A stretch of 24,787 nucleotides of DNA from JAXIHJ01 sp034189755 (GTDB lineage Bacteria; Planctomycetota; Phycisphaerae; SM23-33): positions 1-24,787 of the forward strand of contig JAXIHJ010000036.1 of assembly GCA_034189755.1 (NCBI GenBank). The letters are read 5' to 3'. A program made the translations under genes and the position numbers. Below are positions 1 through 7,520 of the stretch, piece after piece; positions within the stretch are counted from its first letter, which is position 1, and the number at the start of each line of letters is the position of its first letter. The notes below the pieces were generated by a model. It saw only the letters and a list, made by a program, of their open reading frames with translations. It did not search any database and was not told where the DNA came from.

Positions 1-56
1 TTGCGCTCGCGGCTAGTATAAACGCAACTTATACACCCAACTAGCCGCGAGCGCAA
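1..56. repeat. Long perfect palindrome (17-bp arms)
   Basis: Arms at 1-17 and 40-56 are perfect reverse complements, with a 22-base loop. The left arm starts at the window edge, so the repeat may extend further left. The right arm runs into a GCGCAAGCGAGCGG tail. From memory, GC-rich units of this CTAGCCGCGAGCGC kind are dispersed in planctomycete genomes, but I cannot check that here. It has no U-tract, so it is not a convincing intrinsic terminator. It may be a REP-like element or the end of the upstream gene's 3' region. Confidence 0.6.
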
Positions 57-69
57 GCGAGCGGTCCAG

Positions 70-102
70 GCGCCACTAAAACCTTTACGCACCCGGTGGC
101 GC
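70..102. repeat. Short inverted repeat upstream of the NDK gene
   Basis: GCGCCAC at 70-76 pairs with GTGGCGC at 96-102 across a 19-base loop, directly after the larger palindrome. It could be part of the same dispersed repeat or a 3'-end hairpin of a gene to the left of the window. No function can be assigned. Confidence 0.35.
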
Positions 103-180
103 TTTGTGCCTTGTGGTCGGCAGGCTAATTTGCTATTTTTGCTTTTTTAAGACGCTATGGTCCCATAGGAGAACGCAGAC

Positions 181-1374
181 GTGACCGATCAGCTAGCCTA
201 TGCATTGATTACGCCTTACAGCCTGTACAAGAGCCGGACGGGCGGCATCATCGGCAGGCTGCTGGCACACGCGCGGCTGGAACTGCTGGGCGTGCGAATG
301 TACGTCTTTTCCGACAAGTTTATGGATGCTTATCAGAAGGTATTCTGCCCGGCGGACATGGAGCCTGCCCTCAAGGGAGCCTGGCACCGTTACGTGGATG
401 AGTCGCTTCGCCCGAATAACCCGTGGGGTTATCTGCCGCGGTGCATGTTGCTGCTGTTCAGCGGCCCCAACGCGGTGCGACACCTCAAGCAGGACGTTAT
501 CGGCAGTTTCACGGAGACGCCGGTCGGCGACACGATTCGCGGCACTTACGGCGACCTGATCCGCGACGAATCGGGCACAATTCGTCACTTCGAGCCTGCC
601 GTCATCACCTGCCCGGTACCGGAACTGAACAACGCACACCTGAAACTCTTCGCCGATTGCGCCGTCGATGACGGCGGGGTACTGACCGGCAAAATCAACT
701 ACGACAAGCCGAACGTTCAGGTTTCGCTGGTGATGATCAAGCCGGACAATTTTGAGCGTCGCAGCCGCCGGCCCGGTAATATCATCGACACCTTCAGCCT
801 GACCGGCCTACGAATAGTCGCCGCGAAGCTGTTCAACATGACCGTCGCCCAGGGAGAGGAGTTCTACGGGCCGTTGCGGCAGATGTTCGTTACCCGGCTC
901 AAGGGCAACATAACCCAGGAGGTGTATCAGCGGCTGCACGATGCCTTCGTGTTTCCGTTTACGATGGCCGACGCCGAAAAAGTCGCCGATGCGCTCGCCG
1001 AGCGAAACGCAACGACTGAATTCAATCGCATCGTGGAATACATGACCGGTATCAATCCCGAAAACGTGGCCGATGAGGCTGCCAAGACGACTGCCAGCCG
1101 GGCCAAGTGCCTGGCGATGTTGTACGAGGGTCCAAACGCAATTAACAAGGTCCGCGATGTTCTGGGTTCGACCGATCCGACCAAGGCTGAGCCCGGCACC
1201 GTCCGGAGCGACTTCGGACGCGACCTGATGCGAAACGGCGCTCATGCCTCCGACTCGGCCGAAAACGCGATCCGCGAACGGAAGATTGTCGATCTGGATG
1301 AGACGGAAACGGACACCTGCGACATACGAGAGATTATCAATAACTATCTGGCCGGGAAAAAAACATCTCAATGA
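181..1374 (+). CDS. ndk: Nucleoside-diphosphate kinase family protein, tandem NDK domains, first one degenerate
   Basis: The protein has 397 residues, against about 140 for ordinary NDK. The second half (about 180-365) has family features: an IKPD strand with K187, a P-G-T-x-R-x-D-F-G stretch near 338-346, and the phosphohistidine motif RNGAHASDS with H355. NDK moves the gamma-phosphate from NTPs to NDPs in the cytoplasm through this histidine. A roughly 50-residue insert (about 235-285) sits before the C-terminal part. The first half (about 5-140) keeps the fold pattern, with ITPY in place of IKPD and a SGPNAV helix, but has no N-x-x-H-x-S-D-S motif. It is probably a non-catalytic copy with a structural or regulatory role. 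The start is GTG 181, supported by AGGAGAA at 167-173. The stop overlaps the next gene's start (ATGA), so the two are co-transcribed and probably translationally coupled. The activity of the second domain is inferred. Confidence 0.85.
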   Translation: MTDQLAYALITPYSLYKSRTGGIIGRLLAHARLELLGVRMYVFSDKFMDAYQKVFCPADMEPALKGAWHRYVDESLRPNNPWGYLPRCMLLLFSGPNAVRHLKQDVIGSFTETPVGDTIRGTYGDLIRDESGTIRHFEPAVITCPVPELNNAHLKLFADCAVDDGGVLTGKINYDKPNVQVSLVMIKPDNFERRSRRPGNIIDTFSLTGLRIVAAKLFNMTVAQGEEFYGPLRQMFVTRLKGNITQEVYQRLHDAFVFPFTMADAEKVADALAERNATTEFNRIVEYMTGINPENVADEAAKTTASRAKCLAMLYEGPNAINKVRDVLGSTDPTKAEPGTVRSDFGRDLMRNGAHASDSAENAIRERKIVDLDETETDTCDIREIINNYLAGKKTSQ

Positions 1375-2009
1375 GCAAGGCATCATTCCAGATTAACACG
1401 TTCGTCCTCGGCCCTCTGGCGACCAACACCTACGTGCTGCAAGACGGCGATGCGTGCTGGGTGGTGGACCCCGCCATGTGGCCGGGGCCGCTCGTGCAGT
1501 TTATTCAAAAGGTCAAGCTCTCTCCGCAGCGCATCCTGCTGACACACGCACACGGCGACCACATTGCGGGCATCGGCGATCTTAAATCGGCTTGGCCTCA
1601 GTTGGAGGTATTCTGCCCCGCCGGCGACGCCGACATGCTCGCCGACGCATCGGCCAACATGTCGGCGGCGTTCGATGCACCGATTACCGCCCCGCCGGCC
1701 GAGCAGCTTATCCAGCCGGGGCGGACGCTTACGCTCGGGCAGACGCAACTGGAGGTGCTGGACACCTCCGGCCACACACCCGGAGGCGTGAGCTACTACT
1801 GCCCGCACCAGTCCGTGGTGCTGACGGGCGACGCCCTGTTTGCCGGCAGCATAGGCCGATGCGATATCCCCGGCGCCAGCGAGTCGCGGCTGACAGCCAA
1901 CATCCGCAACCACCTGCTGAACCTGCCGGATGAAACCGTCGTTCTGCCCGGCCACGGACCGCACACCACCATCGGCGCCGAGCGGCGAGGCAACCCGTTT
2001 CTTTCGTAA
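1371..2009 (+). CDS. MBL-fold metallo-hydrolase (glyoxalase II / YcbL-like)
   Basis: This is a 212-residue metallo-beta-lactamase-fold hydrolase. Metal-binding motifs are intact: T-H-A-H-G-D-H with H59, H61, D63 and H64, then H135 in TSGHTPGG, D154 in TGDALFAGS, and H195 in LPGHGPHT. The order and spacing match the small glyoxalase-II-like (YcbL) group, which binds two metal ions and hydrolyses thioesters such as S-D-lactoylglutathione. It lacks the C-terminal helical domain of classical GloB, so the substrate is uncertain. It ends with GAERRGNPFL, a common tail in this subgroup. The ATG start at 1371 overlaps the TGA of the NDK gene by four bases, so the pair forms an operon. Cytoplasmic location is inferred from the lack of a signal peptide. 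Confidence 0.85.
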   Translation: MSKASFQINTFVLGPLATNTYVLQDGDACWVVDPAMWPGPLVQFIQKVKLSPQRILLTHAHGDHIAGIGDLKSAWPQLEVFCPAGDADMLADASANMSAAFDAPITAPPAEQLIQPGRTLTLGQTQLEVLDTSGHTPGGVSYYCPHQSVVLTGDALFAGSIGRCDIPGASESRLTANIRNHLLNLPDETVVLPGHGPHTTIGAERRGNPFLS

Positions 2010-2029
2010 GACCGGCTGCCAGGACGGGT

Positions 2030-2058
2030 TTGACAGCACCGTCGGTTTGGCATAGAAT
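2030..2058 (+). promoter_or_regulatory. Sigma70-type promoter for the FHA-GAF kinase gene
   Basis: A perfect -35 TTGACA (2030-2035) and a -10 TAGAAT (2053-2058) are separated by 17 bases. Transcription would start near 2065, leaving a leader of about 185 bases before the GTG at 2249. It lies just after the MBL gene stop (2009). Confidence 0.65.
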
Positions 2059-2150
2059 AGGCGGCTGGCCTGGGCCGGTTAGACAGTTCCTGTTGGTGCA
2101 CTTCATACGATACGTCATATCGCTAACCGGGCAGGTTACTCAGACAGGCA

Positions 2151-2162
2151 GCAGATATCTGC
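2151..2162. repeat. 12-bp perfect palindrome in the kinase leader
   Basis: GCAGATATCTGC is self-complementary and lies within the predicted 5' leader of the FHA-GAF kinase. It could be a dimeric operator or simply an RNA hairpin. The sequence gives no way to choose. Confidence 0.3.
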
Positions 2163-2248
2163 GGGCAGTTGCGGTCGGCGCATCCGGTATGGGTGTGGGG
2201 TTTAAGTTTACCAACACTGCGGTACGGCGGCAGGATTGAGGTGTATAG

Positions 2249-3892
2249 GTGGCCTCCATTCAAATAATTCAAGGCCCCGACAAAGGGCTTAGCCTGGAGT
2301 TGACCGGCGAGGAGAACTTCATCGGCCGGCAAAGCCGCGAGGTGCCGCTGAGCGATGGTACCGCTTCGCGTCAGCACGCCAGGCTGGTGCGCAAAGATAA
2401 GCAATGGCTGCTGGAGGACCTCGGCTCGGCCAACGGCACGTATCTGAACGGCGTGAAGCTCGCCAAGCCCGCCGTGCTGAAGCGAGGCGACCAGATTCGC
2501 TGCGGCTCGACGCTGCTGGTCTTCGGCGGCGGCGAAGACGGCATCGCGACGGTTGACGTGGACGAGACGGGCCAACTCGTGGACGCCGCCATAGTCGCAA
2601 CGCTGCCAAGCAACGAAGACTCGGTCATCCTGCCGACTCCCGAGGCGGGCGCCGAGGCCATCGACAACCTGAGAATCCTCTACGAATTCATCTCCGAGGT
2701 CGGATCAGTCTTTAACGTCGATGTGCTGCTCCAGCGGACACTGGAGAAGATTTTCGACATTGTCAACGCCGACCGAGGCTACATCATGCTGATAGACACA
2801 GACGGGCAACTCGACCTGAAGGCCTCCCGTCTCAGTGACGACAGCGAAGCCGAGCAGATACCCATCTCGAGAACCATAATCAACGAGGTAATTACCAAAA
2901 AGATCGGCGTGCTGTGTTCCAACGCCATGAGCGACAAGCGGTTCACCGCGGGCAAGAGCGTACACGACTTCGGCATCCGCTCAGCCGTCTGCGTGCCGAT
3001 AAATGGCCGGCAGCGCATACTCGGCGTCATCCACGTGGACTGCGGCGTCTCGGAGCACACCTACACCACCGAGCAGCTTCGCCTGCTGACGGCTGTAGGC
3101 TACCAGATCGGCCTGGCGGTCGAGAACGTCCGCCTGCACGAAGCGGCGGTACAGTCGGAGCGGCTTGCCGCCGTCGGGGAAACAACAGCCTTTCTGTCGC
3201 ATCACATCAAGAACATACTCCAGGCGCTGGGCGGCGGCGCCGAGATGGTGGAAACAGGCCTAAGCAGCGGCGAGCTTGACAAGGCACAACAGGCCTGGCC
3301 GATCGTGCAGCGAAACCTCGACCAGATTAACGCGCTCATTCTCAACATGCTGGCGTTCTCCAAGCAGCGTGAACCGCTGCTGGAAAGCACCGAAATCAAC
3401 GACGTGCTCAATGATTGCGTCCAGCTTATCATGCCTCAGGCCGACGAACGGAACATCGTGGTAATCAGCTCACTCGACGAGATGCCGCCGATACCCGCAG
3501 ACGCAGCCGGGCTGCAACAGGCAATCACGAACCTGCTGACCAATGCGATCGACGCCGTGAAAAACGAAACCGGCATAGTAACCATCGCCAGTAAGTACGA
3601 CTCGATAAATCGCAATGCCGTCATTCGGGTCGTCGACAACGGCAGCGGGATCTCGCCGGATGCGATTAAGGACATCTTCACGCCGTTCTACTCCGGCAAG
3701 GGTCAGAAAGGCACCGGGCTGGGCCTGGCCGTGGCGAAAAAGGTCTTCGACGAACACAACGGGCTTATCGAGGTCAAATCCACGCCCGGAGAAGGCACGA
3801 CTTTTACCCTCACGCTGTCTGCCATGCGGGCTGCACCGTCAGAAGACGCCGAATCCGCCGGAGACAGCAAGGTCGACACGCCGGTGAAGTGA
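2249..3892 (+). CDS. FHA-GAF sensor histidine kinase
   Basis: The protein has 547 residues and no membrane segment, so it is probably a cytoplasmic sensor kinase. Domains in order: FHA (about 1-95), with G26-R27, S40-R-Q-H43 and N62-G-T...N67-G, which should bind phosphothreonine; GAF (about 140-295); HisKA with phosphoacceptor H318 in SHHIKN, where the usual acidic residue after the His is itself a His; and HATPase_c, with N-box NLLTNAIDAV (428-437), G1 DNGSG (463-467), F-box FTPFYSGK and G2 GTGLGLA (488-494). The ATPase motifs look intact. There is no receiver or regulator gene next to it, so it is an orphan kinase here. The GTG start follows GAGGTG at 2238-2243. The FHA domain suggests an input from Ser/Thr kinase signalling, which is inference. 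Confidence 0.9.
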   Translation: MASIQIIQGPDKGLSLELTGEENFIGRQSREVPLSDGTASRQHARLVRKDKQWLLEDLGSANGTYLNGVKLAKPAVLKRGDQIRCGSTLLVFGGGEDGIATVDVDETGQLVDAAIVATLPSNEDSVILPTPEAGAEAIDNLRILYEFISEVGSVFNVDVLLQRTLEKIFDIVNADRGYIMLIDTDGQLDLKASRLSDDSEAEQIPISRTIINEVITKKIGVLCSNAMSDKRFTAGKSVHDFGIRSAVCVPINGRQRILGVIHVDCGVSEHTYTTEQLRLLTAVGYQIGLAVENVRLHEAAVQSERLAAVGETTAFLSHHIKNILQALGGGAEMVETGLSSGELDKAQQAWPIVQRNLDQINALILNMLAFSKQREPLLESTEINDVLNDCVQLIMPQADERNIVVISSLDEMPPIPADAAGLQQAITNLLTNAIDAVKNETGIVTIASKYDSINRNAVIRVVDNGSGISPDAIKDIFTPFYSGKGQKGTGLGLAVAKKVFDEHNGLIEVKSTPGEGTTFTLTLSAMRAAPSEDAESAGDSKVDTPVK

Positions 3893-3926
3893 AGCGCCAG
3901 ACCGGCATTTTCGGTGTTTGCGAACT

Positions 3927-4601
3927 CTATTCCGCTGCGGCGAGGTAACGGGCAAGCTTCATACGAAGTGTATCGTGAATCCATGCATGCAGCGCGCTGC
4001 CCGGGCATTTCGTGCAGGCGTTGGGCGCATCGCAATGGCCTATGATATTTTCGGGCGGGATGTCATAGGTCCGCATCAGATACACCAGCAGTTTCTCCAG
4101 CGACGCCATCTGCGCCCTCGAAGGCACGTAGTTGCAGTATTCACCAACGAGGCAGATGCCGATGCCGTGGTTGTTGTATTCGTTGTCCGGTGTGCCGCCG
4201 CAGTGAGCGCCCCATTTCTGGCTTCGCCATCGGCTGCCGACTTCCACAAGTCCGTCCCGTCGGCCGCTGCCGTTATTGATGACAAAGTGGTAGCCCAGTT
4301 CGTCCCAGCCGCGGGCGCGATGGGCGCTGTCAAAAATCTCGGCACTGCCCGTATCGGTTGCGCTGTGGTGAATCACTATGTACCGCCAGGGGCGTTGGCC
4401 TTTGGCGGCCCATTCGCTGTGGCCGGTTTCTCCGCGACTCGCTACAGCCGGCCTGGGCCGATACATCCGCGGCGAAGAAGAGGCAAGGTCCAATTGATAC
4501 GCCGGCAGATCCACCAGATATTCAGGCTGCGAGCCGCAACCGGCCGCCAGGAACGCAAGGCCTACGATTGCCGCTGCCGTCCGTCTCTTGCCCATACGCA
4601 T
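3927..4601 (-). CDS. Lipoprotein N-acetylmuramoyl-L-alanine amidase (Amidase_2/PGRP type)
   Basis: The protein has 224 residues. The N-terminus is MRMGKRR, then a hydrophobic stretch ending in LAAG|C22, which is a lipoprotein signal with C22 as the lipidated residue. The catalytic domain (about 70-215) has the zinc ligands of T7-lysozyme-like amidases: H78 (VIHHSA), H189 (GHCDAP) and C199 (KCPG), plus Y104 in GYHFVI. This family cleaves the bond between N-acetylmuramic acid and L-alanine in peptidoglycan. The lipid anchor places the enzyme in the periplasm. I chose ATG 4601 because GGAG lies six bases upstream; a TTG at 4613 is in frame but has no suitable ribosome site. It is the last gene of the lemA-htpX-unknown-amidase run and converges on the FHA kinase. 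Confidence 0.88.
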   Translation of the reverse strand: MRMGKRRTAAAIVGLAFLAAGCGSQPEYLVDLPAYQLDLASSSPRMYRPRPAVASRGETGHSEWAAKGQRPWRYIVIHHSATDTGSAEIFDSAHRARGWDELGYHFVINNGSGRRDGLVEVGSRWRSQKWGAHCGGTPDNEYNNHGIGICLVGEYCNYVPSRAQMASLEKLLVYLMRTYDIPPENIIGHCDAPNACTKCPGSALHAWIHDTLRMKLARYLAAAE

Positions 4602-4649
4602 GTCCGACTCCAAACCTCTCGACCCAAATGTTGGTGCCCTGGGAAACGG

Positions 4650-5546
4650 CTACCTACTTAAACATCGGCTCGTAGGTAAGGTTTTTTGATCCTTTTTGTC
4701 ATTTTTACCGGAAGAGGCGAGACACAAGGAAGCCTTGAGCGTTTCCAGTGTCTTGTAACGGTCTTCAGCCGGGACGCGCCGAGGCTGCTTCCGGCCAGAG
4801 CCGATCCAACGGACCGGAAAGCGCTGACAGACGGCGCCGTCGGCAAGCCTGGCGTCGTCGGTAATGACGCGGAGGCGGTCTCTAGCCCCGACGCCCCTGC
4901 CGACGACCCGCAGTATGGCCAGGCTATCAGGCGTATCTTTGACCATGCAGACCACGGGGAGACGCGGGTAACGTGCGCGGATGTCGCGGCGGGCCTGAAC
5001 GAACTCCGCAGCCGGGCCGGGATGGAAAAAGCCGACCCCGCCCAGCTTTTTCATCTCATGCACGCATTCGCGCAGCGTCTCGGCGTCGCCGCCTTTGACG
5101 CTCAAGACCAGCCTGGCATCCAACATGAAAACCGTTCGGCCCGGCTCGACGACCGAAAGCAGCGATTCACGCTTCTCAAAAGCAAGCGCACCGTACGGCG
5201 TGCCCACAATGGTAACCGGCGTCAGTCCGACAGAGGGACAATCGACATCGGCGTACAGCCGGCCTTTACCCGTCCCGGCAGTAACGGGAAGCCTGCCGCG
5301 GACGTTGCACAGCAGGAGGGCATTTTCATAGCCCATCGAGCACGGAGAGATACTGCCGGTTACCCTGGCCCATTTTGCTTGTTGCAAAATGGCGTCGGAG
5401 GTAACCAGGGCCGCACCGCGGTCCTGGTTGACGGCGGCTGTAGCCAGCGCGCCGGCCCACGCGCCGGTGAGCACCGCAGCGGCCACCAACGCCAGCAGGC
5501 ACCAGCGACTCAGGAAACCGATGACTTCGCGTACATTGGAGTGCAT
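4650..5546 (-). CDS. Membrane-anchored protein of unknown function
   Basis: I do not recognise this family. From ATG 5546 it has 298 residues: a short cytoplasmic start, one hydrophobic segment (about 15-38, probably a signal anchor), then a soluble part predicted to be outside the inner membrane. An in-frame GTG at 5615 would add 23 residues, but that region contains short repeats and has no ribosome site. Residues 138-235 alternate hydrophobic strands and helices: VFMLDARLVLS, then GGVGFFHPGPAAEF, then LPVVCMVKDTPDS. This loosely recalls a HAD-like Rossmann fold, but without the paired aspartates needed for catalysis, so that link is weak. The C-terminus is Lys/Arg-rich. It lies 90 bases after htpX and about 50 before the amidase on the same strand. 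The overlapping plus-strand ORF looks like antisense. Confidence 0.6.
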   Translation of the reverse strand: MHSNVREVIGFLSRWCLLALVAAAVLTGAWAGALATAAVNQDRGAALVTSDAILQQAKWARVTGSISPCSMGYENALLLCNVRGRLPVTAGTGKGRLYADVDCPSVGLTPVTIVGTPYGALAFEKRESLLSVVEPGRTVFMLDARLVLSVKGGDAETLRECVHEMKKLGGVGFFHPGPAAEFVQARRDIRARYPRLPVVCMVKDTPDSLAILRVVGRGVGARDRLRVITDDARLADGAVCQRFPVRWIGSGRKQPRRVPAEDRYKTLETLKASLCLASSGKNDKKDQKTLPTSRCLSR

Positions 5547-5599
5547 CGTAAGGTTTATCGACCCGGCGGAGATAAAACTGTAGGCCGGAACCAGGAACC

Positions 5600-5625
5600 C
5601 GGTATCCGGTCTCACGGTATCCGGT
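5600..5625. repeat. Tandem 11-base direct repeat between htpX and the unknown gene
   Basis: CGGTATCCGGT occurs at 5600-5610 and again at 5615-5625, followed by a diverged third unit (ATTCCGGT). It lies between the htpX stop and the chosen start of the next gene, which argues that this stretch is non-coding. Confidence 0.4.
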
Positions 5626-5635
5626 ATTCCGGTTA

Positions 5636-6619
5636 CTACGTCGTCAGCGATACCAACCTCTTGATGCGGTCGGCAACAGGCGGATGTGTGTTGAAGATGC
5701 CCTTGGCGCGGGCCTCGAATTTCTTGATGGGGTGGACTATGTAAAGCGGGGCCGTGGCGCGGTTGGCTACCTCCAGCACTTCCTTATCGCCGGCGAGTTT
5801 GGCCAGCGCCTTGGCAAGAGCGTCGGGGTTCCGCGTCAGCTCGACGCTGCCGGCGTCGGCCAGGTACTCCCGCTGGCGCGACAGCGCCATCTGGATAATG
5901 CGTGCAAGGATCGGTGCGATAACCGCCAGGACCAGTGCGACCACCAGCAGAATGAGCTGCGCCGCCCCGCCGCCCTGCTGACGGCTTCGGGATCGCCGCC
6001 TGCCGCCGCCGAACCACAAACTCCGCAGGAACACGTCGCACAGCATCACCAGCACGCCGACCATCACAGCCATCAGCGTCGCGTATAGGATGTCGTAGTG
6101 GCGGACGTGGCTCAGCTCATGGGCCATGACGCCCTGCAACTCGTCGCGGCTGAGTCGCTGCCGCAGGCCCGTCGTAATGGCGACGACGGCGTGTTTAGGA
6201 TTCCGCCCGGTGGCGAAGGCGTTCATGGCCGTGTCGTCGATGAGATAAATCTTCGGTACGGGAACGCCGCCTGCCAGCGAAAGTTCCTCGACGACGTTGA
6301 ACAGTTGCGGGTCGTCGGCCTTTTTAATCTGCCTGGCCCGGCTCAGACCCAGCAGCGTCGCGCTGCCGCCGTAGTAGCTGCCCAGCGTCAAAACGAACGC
6401 GACGGCTGCGGCTACGGCCGCCACCGTAATGCTGAAGGCCCAGTCTGCACCGCCGCCACCGGCGGCGCGCCGGGGCTCGACGCCCCCGCCCCAATCGTAG
6501 CCCCAGACGTGGCCTATCAGCAAACCCATCCCCACGAAGAACAGCATGAAACCGGCTATCAGGAAAAACGAATTCCGCCTGTTCCTGGCGATTAAAGTAT
6601 GGAAAGTTTCAACTGGCAT
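5636..6619 (-). CDS. htpX: HtpX-like M48 family membrane metalloprotease
   Basis: The protein has 327 residues from ATG 6619. The zinc motif is H167-E-L-S-H171, with the third ligand at E251 in REYLADAGS. Membrane segments are near 16-36, 62-82, 178-198 and 220-242. A glycine- and arginine-rich loop (205-218) is a lineage-specific spacer. HtpX proteases sit in the inner membrane with the active site facing the cytoplasm and degrade damaged membrane proteins. A TTG at 6673 would add 18 residues that are not typical of the family; MPVETFHTLIARNRRNSF resembles usual family N-termini, so 6619 is preferred although its ribosome site is weak. The gene follows lemA on the same strand after about 115 bases. 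The lemA-htpX pairing is common in bacteria. Confidence 0.9.
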   Translation of the reverse strand: MPVETFHTLIARNRRNSFFLIAGFMLFFVGMGLLIGHVWGYDWGGGVEPRRAAGGGGADWAFSITVAAVAAAVAFVLTLGSYYGGSATLLGLSRARQIKKADDPQLFNVVEELSLAGGVPVPKIYLIDDTAMNAFATGRNPKHAVVAITTGLRQRLSRDELQGVMAHELSHVRHYDILYATLMAVMVGVLVMLCDVFLRSLWFGGGRRRSRSRQQGGGAAQLILLVVALVLAVIAPILARIIQMALSRQREYLADAGSVELTRNPDALAKALAKLAGDKEVLEVANRATAPLYIVHPIKKFEARAKGIFNTHPPVADRIKRLVSLTT

Positions 6620-6651
6620 ATGTTCTTGCCGGTGCTCCGTTTCGTTTTCAT

Positions 6652-6690
6652 CCCAACCTTTCGTCCCAAACAACGGAACTCAAGGTTGGG
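6652..6690. repeat. Inverted repeat between lemA and htpX
   Basis: CCCAACCTT (6652-6660) and AAGGTTGGG (6682-6690) form a perfect 9-bp stem with a 21-base loop. Next to it, at 6706-6727, the unit AAGTGCC is repeated. In the lemA-htpX transcript it would fold upstream of the htpX start and could tune htpX expression or mRNA stability. Confidence 0.45.
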
Positions 6691-6732
6691 CGTCGGCCCA
6701 GTGTTAAGTGCCAGATGCCAAGTGCCTGGTGT

Positions 6733-7299
6733 TTAGAATGACACTTTCGGCGCTTCGCGGGCTTCGGGTTCCTGAAGCTCGAAGTAGTCCTGCTTCTTGA
6801 AGCCGAACGCTCCGGCAACCATGTTATTCGGGAACTTCTCGCGGGCCGTGTTGTAGACGGCGGCCGAATCGTTGTAGTGCTGGCGTGAGAAGGCTATTTT
6901 GTTCTCGGTGCTGGTCAGTTCTTCCTGGAGCTGTGCGAAGTTCTCGTTGGCCTTGAGGTTCGGGTAGCTCTCGGACAGCGCAAAAAGCTGCTTCAGCGCG
7001 CCGGTGAGAAAGTTTTCAGCATCGGCCTGAGACTGGACGCCCTTGGCGTCGATGGCCTGCTGGCGGGCCTGAATTACGCGTTCCAGCGTTTCCTTCTCGT
7101 GCGCCGCGTAACCCTTGACGGTCTCGACCAGGTTGGGAATCAGGTCGTATCGACGTTTGAGCTGTACGTCAATCTGACTCCACGCCTCCCGGCATCGGAT
7201 GCGCTTCTGAATGAGTGTGTTGTAGATTCCAATCAGCGCCAGGACGGCCAGAACGATAATCGCAATCACGACCCAGACAACGGCGGAGATGGCTAGCAT
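6733..7299 (-). CDS. lemA: LemA family protein
   Basis: The protein has 188 residues, the usual length for LemA. It begins with one N-terminal membrane helix (about 5-26), then NTLIQKR and the family signature YDLIPNLVETVKGY (51-64). Long amphipathic helices follow, ending with NTAREKFPNN and the FGF...YFE tail typical of the family. LemA proteins are anchored in the inner membrane with a helical bundle outside; their molecular role is not settled, though they are often encoded beside HtpX-type proteases. The ATG start is preceded by GGAAAGGAACC at good spacing. It is the first gene of the minus-strand run that continues with htpX, an unknown membrane protein and a peptidoglycan amidase. Confidence 0.93.
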   Translation of the reverse strand: MLAISAVVWVVIAIIVLAVLALIGIYNTLIQKRIRCREAWSQIDVQLKRRYDLIPNLVETVKGYAAHEKETLERVIQARQQAIDAKGVQSQADAENFLTGALKQLFALSESYPNLKANENFAQLQEELTSTENKIAFSRQHYNDSAAVYNTAREKFPNNMVAGAFGFKKQDYFELQEPEAREAPKVSF

Positions 7300-7465
7300 G
7301 GCTGGTTCCTTTCCATATGATGTTTCAATGTTTCAACGCCGAACGCTGTAGAACACTTTCAAAGCAAGAGAATACATCCGGCGAGCAGGAAACTCAAGTT
7401 GAACGTCTTGTGTATCTAAGCCCGGAGTTACTCAAACAAGAACGGATAAGGCGCCTTTCTTTTTC

Positions 7466-7493
7466 GTTGCGAACCGAGGATCGGCGTTATAAT
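7466..7493 (+). promoter_or_regulatory. Probable promoter of mutS2
   Basis: A perfect -10 TATAAT (7488-7493) lies 27 bases before the GTG of mutS2. The best -35 match is weak: TTGCGA at 7467-7472, spacer 15. The 221-base gap between the divergent lemA and mutS2 starts holds no other clear feature, and no clear lemA promoter was found in it. Confidence 0.5.
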
Positions 7494-7520
7494 GGAGTTT
7501 GTTTCAAATCGAGGCTGTAG

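Noticed and set aside
3893..3926. ACCG...CGGT hairpin between the converging FHA kinase and amidase genes
   Set aside because: The stem is only four to five bases with no adequate T-run; too weak to call a terminator.
4686..5744. 352-codon plus-strand ORF opposite the unknown membrane protein and the htpX end
   Set aside because: It is rich in Arg, Gly and Gln with no domain pattern, crosses the intergenic repeat and part of htpX, and lies opposite a minus-strand ORF with a clear membrane anchor in a same-strand gene run.
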